A stretch of DNA of 6,637 bases from Ruminococcus flavefaciens (GTDB taxonomy: Bacteria; Bacillota; Clostridia; Oscillospirales; Ruminococcaceae), in the NCBI GenBank assembly GCA_902796705.1, contig CADBQF010000015.1, positions 1 through 6,637 of the forward strand. Reading direction: 5' to 3'. The notes under the pieces were generated by a model. The model was not told the origin of the DNA and ran no database searches. It was given only the letters and a program-made list of their open reading frames with translations. The position numbers and the translations under genes are program-made. This document shows, one piece after another, positions 5,498 through 6,637 of this stretch. Each line of letters opens with the position of its first letter. Positions within the stretch are counted from its first letter, which is position 1.

Positions 5498-6234
5498 CGA
5501 CCGAGGAATTCATTAACGCTGTAAACGGCATAAGCCCGGAACTTATCGAAGAGGCAGCATTGTTAAAGGAAAACATTTCCGCTGAGAAGACGAAAAATTT
5601 CCATGAAGACGGCATCTCCGAAGTGACCGGTGTGGACAGATATCACCGCCCTGTCTGGCGTAATGTGCTTGCAGCCGCATCTGTGCTTGTGCTTATAGCC
5701 GGTGCAGGTACAGGCGGAGCATTGCTGCTGAAACGACGCAGTACAGCACCGCAGGCAGCAGTTTCGCAGGAGCAGACATCAGTTCCTTCATCAGAAGCTC
5801 CCTCAGACGTATCATCTGCAAATACAGAAATGATCGAAATGCCCGATACTTCGTTCATGCAGAAAGATCTCGCTGCTGATATTCTCATGGAAACAGGTCT
5901 GAATGTCGAGTTCTGCAACATAGAAGACAACAGCGTCGCACCGGGATATGTTATAAGCTCCTCCCCGGAGCCGGGAGAAAATGTCCCGAAAGGAACAGTT
6001 GTAAAATTATATGTCAGCATTGGAGCATCTTCTCAGACAGTTATCACTGGGGACTTCACAGGAATGAGCATCGATGATGCTATTGTCATAGCAGAATACC
6101 ATTCATTCAAAGTATCTACAGAAGAGGTCGCATCTTCCGAAAAAGCAGGTATCGTTACAGGTCAGCAGCCGCAGCCGGGCGAAGAGGTCGAGGCAGGCTC
6201 GGAGCTGATACTGTATGTGAGCAAAGGAGAATAA
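5494..6234 (+). CDS. Membrane anti-sigma-like protein with two extracellular PASTA domains
   Basis: Layout of this 246-residue protein: an N-terminal cytoplasmic tail (1-56) with a short helix TTEEFINAVNGISPELIEEA (2-21) of the kind seen in Firmicute proteins paired with ECF sigma factors; one transmembrane segment (about 58-79) flanked by Arg/Lys; a Ser/Pro/Ala/Gln-rich spacer (82-112); and two PASTA repeats (about 113-177 and 182-245). Each repeat ends in a GY/GIV...P.PG..V..G..V.LYVS pattern. PASTA domains in PknB-type kinases and class B PBPs bind muropeptides or act as wall-facing spacers. There is no kinase or transpeptidase domain and no zinc anti-sigma (HxxxCxxC) motif; the only Cys is extracellular (141). 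ATGA coupling to the sigma gene supports a sensor/anti-sigma role: holding the sigma factor inside while monitoring the wall outside (inference). Confidence 0.8.
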   Translation: MTTEEFINAVNGISPELIEEAALLKENISAEKTKNFHEDGISEVTGVDRYHRPVWRNVLAAASVLVLIAGAGTGGALLLKRRSTAPQAAVSQEQTSVPSSEAPSDVSSANTEMIEMPDTSFMQKDLAADILMETGLNVEFCNIEDNSVAPGYVISSSPEPGENVPKGTVVKLYVSIGASSQTVITGDFTGMSIDDAIVIAEYHSFKVSTEEVASSEKAGIVTGQQPQPGEEVEAGSELILYVSKGE

Positions 6235-6249
6235 CTGATGCAAAAATAC

Positions 6250-6281
6250 AGAGGTCAGAACGCTTTGTCCTGACCTCTTTT
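6250..6281. terminator. Strong bidirectional intrinsic terminator
   Basis: AGAGGTCAG (6250-6258) and CTGACCTCT (6270-6278) form a perfect 9-bp stem with an 11-nt loop. It is followed on the plus strand by TTTT(C) and on the minus strand by GTATTTTTG. It lies 15 nt after the PASTA gene and 18 nt beyond the stop of the convergent gene at 6297, so it probably ends both transcripts. Confidence 0.85.
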
Positions 6282-6296
6282 CATTTAGAACTGTTC

Positions 6297-6637
6297 TCAA
6301 TGCCGCCATTTGGAATCCTTGTCGGAAACATGGTCGCAGATGACCGCAAGTGCGATCACGATATCCTGCACGTCCTCGTCCCTGATGCTTATGCGGTAGC
6401 AGTCCGACCAGTGTGCCTTGTCCTGATCGACGTGGGCAACTGTCCTGCCGCCGATCTTGATGTCGTAGTCAATGCCCATCAGGTCGCCTGCGATACGCAG
6501 TTCAGCACCGTTTACCGTTCCGCTGACTTCGGGGTTTACGATGCGGAATTTCTTTTTCAGTTCGGCAACTGTCTCACCGTTCCTGACAAGGATATATTCA
6601 TCCAGTATCTTCGCGATCCTCCGTTTCAGCTTCAAGA
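6297..6637 (-). CDS. LURP-one-related / YxjI-like (tubby C-terminal-like fold) protein, N-terminus cut by the window edge
   Basis: About 113 C-terminal residues are visible. The frame is open through the right edge; the first Met-like codon visible is a TTG inside the coding sequence, so the true start lies outside. The residues follow the antiparallel beta pattern of the LOR/YxjI family: a basic strand (LKLKRRIAKILDEYILV), NGETVAELKKKF, then a short G-rich turn and AELRIAGDLMGIDYDI, IGGRTVAHVDQD, HWSDCYRISI, and a hydrophobic terminal helix (VQDIVIALAVICDHV). Relatives share the tubby/scramblase fold and are typically about 160-170 residues, so roughly 50 residues appear to be missing. Bacterial members have no firmly established function. 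The stop is TGA at 6299-6297, just beyond the shared terminator. Confidence 0.7.
   Translation of the reverse strand, partial: LKLKRRIAKILDEYILVRNGETVAELKKKFRIVNPEVSGTVNGAELRIAGDLMGIDYDIKIGGRTVAHVDQDKAHWSDCYRISIRDEDVQDIVIALAVICDHVSDKDSKWRH

Noticed and set aside
5643..6020. Minus-strand 125-residue open frame opposite the PASTA gene
   Set aside because: Antisense shadow with no ribosome binding site and no homology I recognise.
1..6637. tRNA, rRNA, CRISPR array, transposase, integrase or attachment site
   Set aside because: Looked for on both strands; no cloverleaf, spaced direct-repeat array, DDE/integrase-like protein or terminal inverted repeats were seen.

Overview
The window looks like a chromosomal segment from an anaerobic, low-to-mid GC Firmicute, most likely Ruminococcus or a close Oscillospiraceae relative. 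This rests on the style of the ribosome binding sites (AAAGGAG / GGGAGGT), the sigma-A promoters, the codon mix (frequent ATA, AGA, GGC) and the GGGGGAGAACC hairpin element at the left edge. That assignment is inference; there is no rRNA or other marker here. No tRNA, rRNA, CRISPR array, insertion sequence or phage gene was seen.

Left half (1-3300), plus strand: a hairpin element, then a PnuC-type nicotinamide riboside/NMN transporter whose short leader can sequester its own ribosome binding site. A near-consensus promoter that starts inside the end of pnuC then drives a tight three-gene operon: a pyridoxal/pyridoxamine kinase, an ECF-transporter S component (HmpT/PdxU-like, COG4720 type) overlapping it by 14 nt, and a polytopic membrane protein that appears to be a tandem duplication of an HPP-like unit. 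The kinase next to the solitary S component suggests vitamin B6 uptake followed by trapping by phosphorylation. With pnuC, the block reads as a cofactor-precursor salvage island (NAD and PLP).

Middle (3250-4830): a hairpin terminator separates the operon from a minus-strand gene for an exported or membrane-anchored cysteine-rich protein of unknown function. Its promoter is divergent from that of a plus-strand gene for an acidic cytoplasmic protein of unknown function. The 212-nt divergent region holds two well-formed sigma-A promoters, both with 17-nt spacers, plus helically phased TCACC repeats.

Right part (4900-6290): a two-gene unit, with ATGA stop/start overlap, of an ECF sigma factor and a single-pass membrane protein with an anti-sigma-like cytoplasmic tail and two extracellular PASTA domains. 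This is an attractive cell-wall-sensing sigma/anti-sigma pair. It ends at a strong bidirectional terminator shared with a convergent, window-truncated gene of the LURP-one-related (YxjI/tubby-like) family.
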